Assembly (NCBI RefSeq): GCF_020740795.1
Contig: NC_067312.1
Coordinates: 48,307,905 to 48,371,904 of the forward strand
DNA from: Apus apus
Taxonomy: Eukaryota > Chordata > Aves > Apodiformes > Apodidae
Length of the DNA: 64,000 nt
Reading direction: 5' to 3'
The notes under the pieces are model-generated. The model was given only the letters and a program-made list of their open reading frames with translations. It was not told where the DNA came from and searched no databases. Made by a program: the position numbers and the translations under genes. Below, in pieces: positions 41,401-54,607 of the stretch. Positions within the stretch are counted from its first letter, which is position 1. The number at the start of each line of letters is the position of its first letter.

Positions 41401-44400
41401 TCTCAGACTGTCTTCATAGGAGAGGCAATCCAGACCTCTGATCATCTCTGTAGCCCTCTTCTGGACTCACTCCAAAAGCTCAATGTCCATTCTGTCCTGG
41501 GGGCTCCAGAACTGGACATAGTACTCCACGTGGGGTCTCACAAGAGCAGAGGGGAAGAACCACCTCCCTGACCTGCTTATTATGTTTCTTTTGATACAGT
41601 CCAGGATATGGTTGGCTTTCTGGGCTGCAAGTGCACATTGCTGGCTCATGCTGAGATTTTCATCAACTAGCACTCCCAAGTCCTCTTCCTCAGGGCTGCT
41701 CTCAATCCTGCCTTTGCCAAGCCTGTATTTGTGTTTGGGATTGCCCCAACTCATGTGCAGGACTTCGCACTTGGCCTTATTAAAATTCATGAGGTTGGCA
41801 TGGGCCCACCCCTCAAGCCTGTCAAGGTCCCTCTGGATGGCCTTCCTTCCCTCCAGTGCACCAGCCATATCACAGAACTTGGTATCATTAGCAAACTTGC
41901 TGTGGGTGCAGTCAGTTCCTCTGTCCATGTGGCCAACAAACATTAAACAGCGCCAGTCCCAGTATGGACCCTTGAGGAACACCACTCCTCACTGATCTCC
42001 ATCTGGACATCAAGCTGCTGACCACTACTCTTTGAGTGCAGCCATCCAGACAATTTCTTATCTAGAGAGTGGTCCATCTATTGAATCCATAGCTTTCCAA
42101 TTTAGAGACCAGGATGTCATGTGGAACACCATCAAATGCTTTGCACAATCCAGGTAGATGACATCAGGTGCTCTGCCCTTATCCATGAAGCTGTGACCCA
42201 ACTGTAAAGAAACAACAAATATTGTCAGGCATTGTTTGCCCTTACTGGAGCCACGTCATTTGCCAAAGACCCACTCCCTCACTTTTCATGACCTTTAGCA
42301 AAACCTTCACAAGGATCTGCTCCATAATCTCACCGGGCACAGAGGTGAGACTGATTGGCCTGTAGTTTCCCCAGCTCCTCATTTTTTCCCTTTTTGAAGA
42401 TGGGGGCTATGTTCCTCCTTTTTGAGTCAGTGGGAAATCTGTCAGTCTGCCAGTACTTTTCAAATAGGGTGGAAAGCAGTTCAGCACCTTCATCTGCCAC
42501 TTTCTGCAGGACCCACAGATGCATCTAAACATGTCACATGCACTTGTGCACCTTCAGGTTCTTCAGGTAGTCTTGAAACTGATGTTCTCCTACAGTGGGT
42601 GGATCTTCCTTCTCCCAGTTCCTTTGCTTTCTGCAACTTGGGTGGTATGGCCAGAGCCCTTGCCAGTAAAGACCGAGGAAAAGAAGTCACTGAGTACCTC
42701 AGCCTCTTCCATATCCCACATGGCCAGGTTTCCTGTTTTGTTCTAGAGAGGGCCCACATTTTACCTAGTCTTCCTTTCATCACTGATGTACCTGTAGAAG
42801 ATTTTCTTGTTTCCCTTTATGCCCCCGACCAGATTTAATTGGCAAGGGGAGGGCTTTAATTTTCCTAAACCTGACCCCTGGCTGCTCAGACAACTTCTTT
42901 GTACATCTCCCAGGCTGCCTGTCCTTGCTTCCACCATCTGTAAAATTTCTTTTTACATCTGAGTGTTGTCTGCGTCTTTGCTGGAACTCATTGCTGCTGG
43001 GCTTGGAGGCAATCCTAGAATATTGACCAGCTTTCTTCGGCTGCTCTCCCCTCAGGGCTTTATCCCATGGTACTCTACCAAGCAGATCCCTGAAGAGGTC
43101 AAAGTCTGCTCTCCTGAAATGAAAGGTAGCGAGGTTCCTGTGTACCCTCTCCTTGTTGCCCTAAGGAGCTTGTATGCCATCATTTTATGGCCAGTGCAGC
43201 CAAGGCTGACCTTAAGCTTCACATTGTCCACCAGCCCATCCTTGTTGGTGAGTACAATGCTATGCTGGCATAGCACCTTCTTTGCTTGGTTCCTCTATCA
43301 CTTGGAGAGGGAAATTGCCATCGATGCATTCCATGAACTTCCTGAATTGCCTTGCCATGTTTTTTCTCCAGTAGATGTCGGGATGCTTGAAATCCCCCAT
43401 GAGGACCAGGGCCTGTGACCACAAAGTTGTTCCTATGTGTCTACAGAGAGTCTCATCTGTTCAGTCTTCCTGATCAGATGGGCAGTAGCAGACCCCCACT
43501 ATGATATCACCTGCCCCTGTCTCCCCTTAAACCCTGACCCACAAGATCTCAGTCACCTGCTCATCCATCCAGGAGGAGCTCCTTAGACTCCAGCTGATCA
43601 TTGATGTAGAAGGCAACACCCCCTCCTCTTCTCCCCTGCCTGTCTTTTCTGAAGAGCTTGTATCCATCCAGTTACTTCCTGCAGGGCAGGGCCTCACTCA
43701 GTTGCTTGGGAAGACAAACATCATAACCACAAACAGATCACCCTCTTCCTTTCTCCGAGCTGTTATTACTGAGCATAGCATCATATCATATGGAATATCC
43801 CCTTGGTCAGTTTGGGCTCAGTGTCCCATCTACGTATGCTCCAAGCTTCTTGCTAGCCACCAGCATCCTCATTGCAAGAAGCAAGTCTTGATACAATGCA
43901 AGATATGTTCAGTGCTAGCCAAGTGTTGGTAAATTATCAACCTGGTTTTAAGTCACCAATGCAAAGCACAGCACGATACAGACCACTATAAAGAAACTTA
44001 TCTCTATCCCAGCCAGAGCTTGTACACATTTTAAGTAAAGATTTAGCATGAACGGGAATCAAGCTCAGATGATCTCATGAAAATTAACCAAGAACAATGA
44101 TTTTAAAAATTTATGTATTTCCTTAATATTTATTTTTACCTTAGTTTTCTTTTCACCCTGTCCTTGGTTTTGTAATGTATCTGTTTATGAGGTTTATGAG
44201 GCTAATTGAAAAGTGAAAGAAGACAGAATAATGTGTTTATACACTTTAATTCTTACCTTGTTGACATTTTACTTTGACACAGAGATATGTGGATTTTCCA
44301 CAGATGTCATTTTAGTAAGTCTTTAAGCTTAAATTTAGATTATGTATCTATCACAGATTTACAAAAGGTAACTTTTCAAAAATACACACCACTGCATACA

Positions 44401-47400
44401 CAGAAAAATGCACAATTTGTTGGCTTATTCACAATGTGATTTTTTTCGTTATCTACATCTACACTTTATCTAGATATTAAGCATTACACAGTCAGAGTGA
44501 CTTCATGTTTTAGACCTATAAGTAAGAGTTATGAAGGTAACAACTAACCCAGGGGAAGAAAAAATACAGAACTAAAGCTTCTTTTACCTGGCACAGATAC
44601 ACCATACACATTTGCTTCTTGTATGAAGTCCAACATTAAGATGACATCAGAAACTTCTGTGGTTGCAACATTCTCCCCTTTCCATCTAAAACAAGTGAAA
44701 ATGCAGCTCAATCCCATGAAAACATATGGACACGTCCTCTTTAAAAACATTAAATTTAGTAGGAACTCTATTAATTTCAGAATAGAAACACCTGAAATTT
44801 GTTCCCACTTCTGACATTGGTATATTGATCTGATCACCAGAATCCAACATTTTCAATTTTAATGATACTGGATATTAGCTATCATTATAGAGCACAATAA
44901 AAGCTTATTATAATCTGTTATAATGGTTTTCAAAATTTCAATGTGTATCTGAGCATATAAAATTTCACTAGTCTTGATTTTTGGTACATTTTTCTTCATT
45001 TTAGTATCCAACTTCCTTGCTCACAGCAAAACCATCACTAGTTAATATGCTTATTTGAAGGACTGTTCAAAGAGCTGTAATTCCTACAAAACATTCTGGA
45101 AATCAGCTATCCAACTCCACATGAACACTTTTTACAAAATTAAGCCTGTCATCCACTTCAAGATGATTATAAACTACATCACAGTAGTAACAAACTGAAT
45201 ACTTTGGTTGAAAACAAGTAGAACAGTATTACTCTATTCTGCATGACCATGCTTTTTAATTAAGAAATGTGAAAACAAACAACTATTTTACCTGAAGGTA
45301 TCTCCAATCCTGTCCCAAAAATAAAGAAAATTCTCATGGTCTTGAACCATCAGATCGCCAGTATTAAAATAAATATCTCCCTTCTTAAATACATCACAGA
45401 GTAATTTCTTTTCTGTGTGTCTCTTATTGCCAGCATAACCAAAGAAAGGGTTCTTTGCATTGACTTTGGAAATGAGAAGACCTGCCTCACCTATACAGAG
45501 AAGTTGAAAGAATTTCAGCATAAGTTATCATTTCAAATTTCCTGTACTTTACACATTAATATTAATTTGGTACATACAATTGTAGAACACTAGGAACCAA
45601 GTTTGGCAGGGTTCAGTATATAAAATCCATTAATAAAACCTTACCTATTCTACTGCTTTACCATTCCTGTGGTCATCTCTAAATGCAAATTGACAATAAA
45701 GACACAGTACAATATTGTCCACTCAAACTCCCAGTTGTTGGTTTTTTTTATTTCTTCCTGCAGAATCATCAGTTTTCTCCCAGAACTGTCAGCAATTGTA
45801 AGTTCATTACTAGGTCTACTGTCCTCTCAAAATGCATGCTTCAAGTCACTATCATGTCCCCCTCCCCACACCTTACTGAATTTCCAATATGTGTCTTACA
45901 TTCATCAGCTTTCTACTGAAAAAAAATAGTGTTCATAAAGAGCATGCATTGAAACGACACTTTAAACCTCAATTTACCCTTTTTACCCAAAGTTCTCAGA
46001 ACACTTCTTAAGGATTTTCATTAATATTTTATAGCCTCACTGCTTTATTTTTTGATTGAAATATAATGTTTTAATACAATTTATTTCTAGAAAAACAGGG
46101 AGAGATGGGCAAAGGATTATCCTGTTATGCATGTAGAGTATGAGGGGTTTAGTTTGCTGAAAATGGAATAGCTGTATGAACTCCTAAGTTTTATTGTTCA
46201 GAATGTGCTCCCAAAAAGGTTAAGTTACATTACTTTGTAGCAGAGATAACAATTATAAATATGGAAACATACAAATTTTTAATTAAGACTGCCTCCTTAT
46301 AAAAGAGCTGTGCTGGTTTTTTAAACTAGTAATGTTTAAGGTTTTAGTTTTTAGTGTTTAAGGATTTAGTTCACTGATTATGTCACATGGTGCTCTGAAG
46401 ATACAGGGCATAAGTAAGACAATGTCTATAGATAAAGATAATGCTTTTTAATTAGACTGACTGCAATAACTGGAAAAGAATTAGAACAGGTGTTCCCTTT
46501 GCAAGTCAGTCTGACATCTCTTGAGGTAATCTCCTATACAATTTAATGGGTTTGGGGCTGTATTTTCCGGAAAGTGCTCATCTTTGATTAAGACCTTTTT
46601 GGGAATCTCTTAACTCCTTTGAAAAATCTGCTTCAGCTCTCTGTTAAAGCTGTCTGCCTGACATTTAATATAAGTCTTTCATGCTTCAGCTTCCAGGCAT
46701 TCATTACAGCTATTACCTTCCAGAAGTACAACAGAAATGCTTCAGTATCTGATACACACTTTGAAAACAGGTATAATAGAGACACACCAGATATTTTATA
46801 AGTATTTTCAAAATGGCTATAATCAAGCAACTTCTTTAAAACAAAACAAAACAAAACAAAACAAAACCACAAAAAACCCCAACAAAACAAACAAACAAAC
46901 AAACCCACAAAACCCAACCAATAAAAAAACCAAAACAACACAAAAACAACCAACCAAACAAACAAGAAAACACCTCCACAAATCCAACCAACCAAAAATA
47001 CACAGAAACCCCCACAACCAAAATGATTGTTCAGTCTACCCACTTAGTCTGGAATACTTGATCTCTCCCCAAAAAGCATTTGCTCTAATCCACCAGTCTT
47101 TCTTTTAGATCTCTCAGACAACCATCTCACTACGTTAACCTCCATTAAAAAACACAGATGTCACCTACATATTCAGAGAGCATATCACATCATCACTTTT
47201 GAACATTGCTTTTCTGTTATTATATCTAAGCATCTCCTAAGTGTTTCTGGTGTAAGCTTCTAGTATGTTTAATAAAGTTCTGTCTTGGATCAAAAATCAT
47301 ATTGCTTTTGTCAGAGCAAAGAGTAATAGTTGATGTTGGCATAGTACAGTAATACAATAGCAAAACTCCTTTAAAAAATTCTCAGGAGTATCTATATTCC

Positions 47401-50400
47401 AATCGAAACACCATTATATCCTATTGAAATACATACTTACCTTTCTCAACCTTTTCACACCAACCATGCTTATTTCTAATTGGTTCATCTTTTTGAAAAT
47501 CATACTTGATTAAATCAAATGGGAAAAAAAGCTAAAAGAAGGAAAGAGGGTAATCAGTTATTCATCTATACAGCAACATTTGGTGGCAGCAAATAAAAGC
47601 AAGGAAACCTTTATTCCAGTCTTGCTCATCTTGAAGTACACTGTGGTTTCATTTAAAACAGTAAATACTTTGTATGTAAACTTATGCCACTTCCTGCGGG
47701 TAGGCAACATCAAAGCATTTTTATAATCATGTAACTTTCAAAAATAGAACCATAATTTTGTTAATTTTCTTACAAATAAGCTATGGGATCCACATATGAG
47801 TGAAAGAGCCTGCACGAGTCAGTGCAATAGAAGCATATGTGGAATTTAACTGACATGATGATAGAAAAAGTATTCTTGGGATTTTCTGGCACATAAAGCA
47901 ATAGAAAAACAAAGGACTAAATCTCTTTACAACGGCAAACCTGCTTCCTGTTGGGCTTTACTCTTGCTTATCTAGCCTCAGTTTTTCTCTCAGGCTTTCT
48001 CTGGCTGGTGTATGGCAGAAAGTCTTAACATGAGCACCAACAGAAGGGTATGTACTCATATATATTTTGAAACGATTATGTAGCTGTGCATGTTCCACAG
48101 TTACATCAGGCTTACTTATGCATTTTTCTAAAATACTGGGGACACTGAGTCCTGACACTGCTCACCTAACTGACTTCCTAGTTATGTTTCCCAACTAACC
48201 TTCCTCTTGTATAAAGATGACAGAGAACATAGATCTGAATAAGCTGAAGGGAATGGCAAGACACTCTTTATCAGCTCTTGAAATTGCAATATATGTTTTC
48301 TCCAATATACTGGGTCTGACTCCTATTTCACTTCATTTTTCTACTGTGATATAAATCCAGACTTTTGAGAGACAGTGACAGGTATCATATGCCTGACACT
48401 AGACGAGCTACTGTGTTTGTAGCTATCCTAAATCTTCAGTTTGCCCAGTTTGGGATTATCACAGAATAACCACATGTTAGGGGTTGGAAGGGACCTCTGG
48501 AAATCATCGAGTCCAACCCCCCTGCCAGAGCAGGAACACCTAGGGCAGGTCACACAGAAAAGCATCCAGACAAGTCTGGAAAGTCTGCAGAGAAGGAGAC
48601 TCCACAACTTCTCTGAGCAGTACTCTACTAACCTTACAGTAAAGAAGTTTTTCTGCATGTTTAGGTGGAACTTCCTGTGATCCAGTTTTTGTCCATTGCC
48701 CCTCATCCTATCACAGGGCACCACTATAAAGAGACTAGCCCACTCTTCTGGACACCCACCCTTCAGATATTTGTAAACACTGTATCACCTCTCAGTCTTC
48801 TCAAGACTAAACAGCCCTAGGTCTCTCAGTCTTTCCTCATAAGACAGATGTCCCAGTTCCTTAATCATCCTCACAGCCCCTCATTGAACTCTCTCTAGTA
48901 TATCCTTGTCCCTCTTGAACTGGAGAGCTCAGAACTGAACACAGTACTCCAGGTATGGTCTCCTGAGGGCAGAGTAGAGGCTAAGGAGAACCCCCTATGA
49001 CCTGTTTGACACACTATTCATTCAGTCACACTATCATAGAAGGCTATCAGATTAGTCAAACATGATTTCCCCTTCCTGAATTTGTACTGGCTACTCCTGA
49101 TAACATTCTTCTCTTCCATGTGCTTAGAGATGACCTCCAGAATGAGCTGCACTACCATTTTTCCAGGGATGGAGGTGAGGTTGACCACTCTGTATTTTCC
49201 TGGATCCTCCTTCTTGACCTTTTTGAAGATTGAAGTGACACTGGCTTTTCTCCAGCACTCAGGCACTTCTCCAGTTTTCCATGATCTTTCAAAAATTATT
49301 GAGTGGTAGAGAAACAACATCAGCCAGCTCTCTCAGCACTCCTGGGTGCATCCCATCAGGGCCCATGCATTTGTGTATATTCAGTTTACCCAACTGCTCT
49401 CTAACCTAATCCTCATTGACCGGTAGAGAGTCTTTCTTCCTCCAGGCTTTCTCTCTTACACCCAGGGTCTAGGATTCAGAAGGGCTGGTCTTAGGAGTAA
49501 AGACTGAAGCAAAGAAGGCATTCAGTAACTCTGCCTTCTCTTCATCCTCTGTTACCAGGGCTCATACAGCAGTTGGCTCACATTTTCCCTATTCTTCCTT
49601 CTACCACTGATGTATTTGAAGAACCCTTACTTGTTCTCTTTTGCTTCCTTTGCTAGATTTAGTTCTAAGAGGGCTTTCATCTTTCTACATACCCTGGCAA
49701 CATTCCTATAATTCTCCCAAGTGACCAGTCCCTTTTTCCACATACTGTACATTTTTTTTGCTTCCACATTACTTTTTTCAGCAGCTCTGAATTCTGATTC
49801 GATTTCCATTTTCAAAATGTTTATCAGCAATCTATTTAACAACTAGTCAAACCAAGGATGTACAAATACATTCTCCTGGAGAAAACTTAGCAAGCAGAGA
49901 AAACAACTTTAAAAACATACAAAAAAACTCTTACACTCTTCACAACGTAGAAATGCAACACAAGTTTAGGATGGTGTTATGAAAGTGACTGAAACAATGA
50001 GTAGGATGCTAAAACATAAGCCTTTTTGTGTTTCTGCAACTAATTTGGACAAAGAGTTGCATAATTATTTTATCCTAATTTGAAATTTTATTGTAGCTGT
50101 ATCACATCATTTTGTTTTCAAGGAATTCTGAATAAATAGCAACAAAAATCAAATACAAGCACACCAATTTCAGTCTCAAATGCATGAACTTGTTTCACTG
50201 GATCTTTTCAATGCTCACCACTGCGCTTTCCTTCTATGCTAAGACTGAAACAAAAATACATTTTTAATAGTTGATCAAAAGAACAAGCTCATAGCATGCT
50301 CTTGTTTGCACTAGTTTAGTTTCACACTATGCTCATGTATGAGTGATTGGTTCATGTGCTTGAAACTGTGGTACGTTAAAACTTTCGAGAAGGATGTTCA

Positions 50401-52689
50401 TATGGAGGCAATGAACAGAAAAATAGAGGCCTCTGAATAAATTTTTAGCTGGTAAAATGAAAAATATTTTACAAAGAAGATAGTTAAATAATAAAATACT
50501 GTTTAGTCTATACACTGTTAATGTTACATGAATGTGAAACTAAACTAGTGCAAATAAGAGCATTGCTTTGAGTTAAGATCTCACACACAGTGGCTTCCTG
50601 GCTGTCTGGCAACTGCTGTGTTATTCATCTATTTCTTCCTATTAACATGCATCTTCCACATTTTTAAGAAAATAAGTGTGTTGTGATAAATGTTAAGGTT
50701 CTACATATATATGTGTTCCCAAACCGTGACAGTGATTGACAGAAAAGCTACTTTGCTCATTCTGAGAGCTCAATTTTTCTTGTAAAGCTTTAACTTTTGC
50801 TTGCATTTCAGCTTTAGAAACTGTGCCATTGCCATTGCCTACAAAAGAAATGCCTTCCTCTTTCTTTTCCTTTTCCTATGCTAAAAATACTGTACTTGGA
50901 ACCTAGCTGCTACTACTCCCACTATGACTCAGCATCTGTATGTATGCCTTTTATACTGCATTTACTTCATTCTGACTGTGCAATTATGCCACTGGGAATA
51001 AAGTTTCTTCCTTTGACTTTATGACATATATGTAAACACAAGCCACCTTTTTCCCTCGGTTCTTTCTATTTCCAATTTAAGAAACAGGTGTTTAGGAAAT
51101 TCCTAGCCACTGTACCTAAGAGCATCTCCTTGTATCATCCCATGTGTCAAGAGAATGATGCTTCAAAAGTTGATGCACCATCTCTTTGAAGAAAAAAAAA
51201 AACAACCTAGGAATTGGAGGGGTGGACCTTGTCTGTGCCTTCTCTGCTTTCCAGCAGGAGACAATCTCCCTTTCCAACTTCAGATCATTCACGGGTCAGA
51301 AAATCAGAAACAAAAGTTGCTCTCCTTTACATATTACTAGATGTCTAGCAGATGTCAATCAGACCGAACTAAAACAAAAACCAGCTACACTTCAGAACAC
51401 ATTGTTTAGTGATCTATAGCCTGTAATATATATCAAAAAACCACAAAAAAAATGCCTGAAGTAAAAATGAACTTAGCCATTTAATTAATACGTAGTTAGC
51501 TTGTCACAACACACCAATTGCATAGTAATCAAAAACACATAAAAGGTCCCCAAAATATTTGTTTAAATACATACTTCAAAAAAAAAATAATAAAAACAAC
51601 CTAGAGAAGTACTTCTCAGGATATTTTTAGCATTCCTTCTCTCTTTATCCTCTTACAGGCTTCTCTGAAACTGCCCTTGTTCAACATTAGTCTGCTTCAG
51701 CAGACAAGGGAGTTAACTGCTTCTGCTAACAAGTGTCATGAAGCAGACCAAAGGAACAGCCATCCAGAGGAACTGCACCAAAGCTAGCAGAAGCAGATTG
51801 CAGAACTCTTAATTTTATACATGTAACTATAATATTATTATTAATTTGCCATGTTGTTCCACCAACACAAATCCTTTGAGAGAGACTGTGTATGTCACAC
51901 AACCATAAATTCTCTGGACCAAAACACATAACTTACGAAAAAACTCCTGATGGAGCTTTGGAGTAGTCTCTGAAACTTCCTTGATTTGACAGAGATTTGG
52001 AGAAGTTCTATTTCCACATAGAACTGGTAATAATCAACACACTGACCTGGCTAGATAGACCATCCCATATTACCAAGGCCAGGTAGTTTGTCTCTGCACT
52101 GCATCTGGTTTGCAGCAACAACTTTCATTCTTCTCATTGAACTCAGCAGTCATAGAATACCAAATATGTGTACATTGCAGGAAGGGTTGGGAGCCAACAA
52201 ACCTCAGGACCCTTGGAGAATGGTCTTAGGCAGATAGTGAACCTGCTCACAATGTGCTTTAGCTGCTTTCCGTATGACTGAAACTACAGAAATAACTGAA
52301 AGCTTACTAAAGATTTTTTTCTAGGAAAAAGAGTATTGAAAAAGACAGAACAGAATTGATTTCAGATCACTCTAAATGGAATTAATGGCCTTTTCTGGAT
52401 GATAAAATACTTATAGTCTTTCCATATTCATACTAAGTAACACATATACCTTCAGCACTCCCTTTTACAAAGTACAATGTAACTAAACAGTCACCTTGTA
52501 AAAGAAATTGGTTCTTCCAACAGATCCAATTTTTCCTGTGTGGTTCATGAAACAAATGTTTCCTTCAGTAGCACCATAAAACTCACAGATTTTAACAGCA
52601 CCAAATCTGTCTAAGAATTCTCTCCATACATCATTTCTTATTCCATTTCCAAATGCCAGTCGAACATTGTGATTGTTTTCTCCTTCCTT
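38264..52689 (-). CDS. SLC27A6: SLC27A6, long-chain fatty acid transport protein 6 (partial, last six coding exons)
   Basis: The exons 52689-52495, 47531-47441, 45490-45292, 44685-44588, 40546-40416 and 38440-38264 join in frame into 296 residues plus stop, about the C-terminal half of a ~619-residue protein. FATP proteins activate long-chain fatty acids to acyl-CoA and so drive their uptake; FATP6 is known from heart. Visible adenylate-forming motifs are EFYGATEGN, the aspartate of NTGDLMV, and the FATP/VLACS signature running from YFWDR through GDTFRWKGEN to ATTEV. The end is EGFNP, then PLYFLDN and GKLKL. I found no exon for the N-terminal membrane segment or the TSGTTG-type P-loop. SLC27A6 beside ISOC1 is the usual amniote order. 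The match to FATP6 rather than FATP2 is supported by [24 protein letters not shown] and [10 protein letters not shown]. Confidence 0.94.
40020..40310 (-). mobile_element. Ancient L3/CR1-type LINE fragment
   Basis: In SLC27A6's last intron. In minus sense it resembles old L3-type LINEs: 'taatctgcaaattttgattc', then 'attaatgaagacagcaaaca' and 'ggaccc', in the order of the CR1/L3 reverse-transcriptase region. Very diverged. Confidence 0.45.
40416..40546 (-). CDS. SLC27A6: SLC27A6 exon (GKAGMASL segment)
   Basis: A 131 bp exon, acceptor CCCCAG, donor GTAAGC. It reads [20 protein letters not shown], then [17 protein letters not shown]. It carries the C-terminal subdomain of the adenylate-forming fold. 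Confidence 0.94.
41026..43740 (-). mobile_element. CR1 LINE, long copy, endonuclease to 3' end
   Basis: The 3' terminus is at the left ('atcacagaatggtttgggtt'). In minus sense, from right to left, come the endonuclease (GYKLFRK-like near 43680, GVCY near 43490, [18 protein letters not shown] at about 43390, [16 protein letters not shown] near 43250), the linker, reverse transcriptase pieces ([35 protein letters not shown]) and the C-terminal part. A 172-codon frame (41985-41467) is the longest intact piece. The catalytic box reads FAND. It sits in an SLC27A6 intron, same sense as the gene. Confidence 0.85.
43741..44587. other. Rest of an SLC27A6 intron
   Basis: AT-rich intron sequence between the CR1 and the WKGEN exon; nothing recognised. 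Confidence 0.6.
44588..44685 (-). CDS. SLC27A6: SLC27A6 exon with the FATP/VLACS signature
   Basis: A 98 bp exon, acceptor GTTTTAG, donor GTAAAA. It completes the Arg codon and reads [14 protein letters not shown], then [14 protein letters not shown], ending in the first base of the next codon. [11 protein letters not shown] is the second half of the family signature. Confidence 0.95.
45292..45490 (-). CDS. SLC27A6: SLC27A6 exon with the TGD adenylation motif
   Basis: A 199 bp exon, acceptor GTATAG, donor GTAAAA. It begins inside the glycine codon and reads [20 protein letters not shown], later [18 protein letters not shown], and [12 protein letters not shown], ending inside an Arg codon. 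The Asp of NTGD is the conserved ATP-binding residue of adenylate-forming enzymes. Confidence 0.95.
46838..47030 (+). repeat. Almost pure A/C low-complexity tract
   Basis: About 190 bp built nearly only of A and C: several AAAAC units, then CAAA units, then irregular A/C. Hardly any G or T. It lies in an SLC27A6 intron. The opposite strand is G/T-only and therefore gives a long hydrophobic open frame that is an artefact. Confidence 0.9.
47441..47531 (-). CDS. SLC27A6: SLC27A6 exon (FDLIKYD segment)
   Basis: A 91 bp exon, acceptor CTTTTAG, donor GTAAGT. It encodes [20 protein letters not shown] and then [10 protein letters not shown] plus one base of a glycine codon completed by the next exon. 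Confidence 0.92.
47532..52494 (-). other. SLC27A6 intron between the EFYGATEGN and FDLIKYD exons
   Basis: A 5.0 kb intron with one CR1 at 48455-49850. The remainder (47532-48454 and 49851-52494) is AT-rich with nothing recognised. Confidence 0.8.
48455..49850 (-). mobile_element. CR1 LINE with internal deletion
   Basis: The 3' end is at 48457 ('atcacagaataaccacatgt' then 'gttggaagggacctc'). In minus sense it has the linker ([20 protein letters not shown]), reverse-transcriptase N-terminal part ([19 protein letters not shown], then [11 protein letters not shown]) and the C-terminal part. The region with the catalytic box is missing at about 49010. Confidence 0.8.
52495..52689 (-). CDS. SLC27A6: SLC27A6 exon with the EFYGATEGN motif
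   Basis: A 195 bp, phase-0 exon, acceptor TTTAACAG, donor GTGACT. It encodes [20 protein letters not shown], then [10 protein letters not shown], the AMP-binding motif [10 protein letters not shown], and ends VGRTNFFYK. It is the most 5' exon of this gene that I found. Confidence 0.93.
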
Positions 52690-54607
52690 CTGTTAAAAAA
52701 AAGAAATATATAATTTAAAATATAAAATATAATTTAAAATACACTGATAATTGCATTTGATTGTTGCATATATTGTGTGGTAAATGTACCTTCCTTAAAC
52801 ACATTAAGTATCAACAAAAACAAAAAAAAGGAAAAAACTAAAAGTGAAAGAAAGATGGAATAGCTTTTCTACTATTACAATGTAGCAAACTGCAATAAAA
52901 AACCTATTGTCTTATTGAACAAGCAAATTATTTCCTGAATAATGGATACATTAATTTATATAAATGCTTCCATATTTTAAAAGTTGTGTCATCTCAGTTT
53001 GTTTCCACTCAGAGTAGTTAGAAAACTGGGAACAGAGAAAAGCAGGAAATATTTCTCTCAAGGGATTAAAGTTAGCAGAGATTAATAGTTGCTTTCTTGT
53101 AACTGCAGACTGATTATAAGAGAAAGATTTCACATGCTTGTAATACTTGTTCCTTCCCACACATTGCAAATGAGTAATCTTTTGTATTTCTTTCAATATT
53201 AAGACTTCCAAGGTTTTGTTCAATGTTTCTTGGAATACGTTGTTTCTTGGTGATCTTGAGTCTTTACTGTTTTCAACTCCCACATAATAGTATGTATACA
53301 TGCAGTTCAGTGAGACTTGCTGATTTTATTAACACATTCCCAAACCTTGCAATTGCATGGAGCATATTTAAAATACAATCAGATTTAAGTAGAAGGCAAA
53401 AGATCTAAGTTGTTATTTTGGGTGATTTTTTAAAATTTTACCTATTTTTTTTTTAATAAGACTGCATTTTAATCATTGCAAGTGGCAATACAGAATGTCC
53501 AAGAAATGAGACAGCACAAAATAAATATAGATTGAGTTTGGTATCACATACCTTTAGAACTGCATAGAACTCTGGTACTGCAACACTGTCTATATACACT
53601 TCTATTATACACACACACAAACTCCTCTCTACATACTTACACACTCATGAATATTCACACTCTTTAAATATTCATGTACATATATCCACATATATATATA
53701 CACTAAAGAAAGCAGATATTTCCTATATTCTATTCTAGTTTCCTTTTCCCCTCCCAACTCTAATCTGGTATGAATTAGATACATCTTTATAATGAAGATC
53801 CATTCAGCACCTTTAATCTAGCATAAAAGCACATCAAATTATTTCCACTAAAAGATATGGTCAGCTGATTGAAACAGGAATTTTTAATAAAATATTTTCC
53901 ATGTTAAAAACAGTAAAACTTCTACAGAGTACACAGACATAAGAGTTCCTCAGAGGCTTATGTCTTGCCCAAATTCAGTTTTTCATGAGGACTGTAAATT
54001 CTCACTTCTGTAGCAAAACTTGCAAGCACAGTGAAATTTTAAGTTCCTCTAAATCACAAAGATCAACCAAGTGGGGTTTTTTTTCCCCTCTTCAAAACAA
54101 GTAACAAAAATTCCTTTATTGAAATTCAGAGTCTTTCCCCTGAAAACTAAATCTTCTTGCTGGAATGATTTGGCAAGGAACTAACCCATTTCACTAGATG
54201 CAGACAGCTCTTGACAAGCTACAATCTGAAGCACTATCCTATCTTATCTCAAAGCTACATCGCTCATCAGCCTTTCTCAGTCACTAGCCATTCTGTTTTT
54301 ACAACAACCCAACTCTTTCCTTTTACCTTCTTGTCTACTACATTGGTTTAGCAGCAAAAGTTGTTTCTAAACACAAAAGCTCATACTTCACTGATTTCAT
54401 GCTAAATCATTATTAACAAGTGCTGCACTACATAGTACAATGAAATTGACTGCGGACATGACCTCCAACAAAGTGTCTAAAAACTATAATGTTTGGAGTG
54501 GTTTGTTTTTTCAACTTCAGTTGCAGAGTCACAATGCAACAGCTTAGATTTCCACACATCTGAAAGAAGTTCTGTTCTACTACACATTCAAAATTATTAT
54601 AAGCTCA

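Noticed and set aside
46633-47043. 136-codon minus-strand frame with a very hydrophobic Phe/Val/Leu/Cys/Trp stretch that looks like membrane segments
   Set aside because: The hydrophobic part is the translation of a G/T-only low-complexity strand, not a protein.
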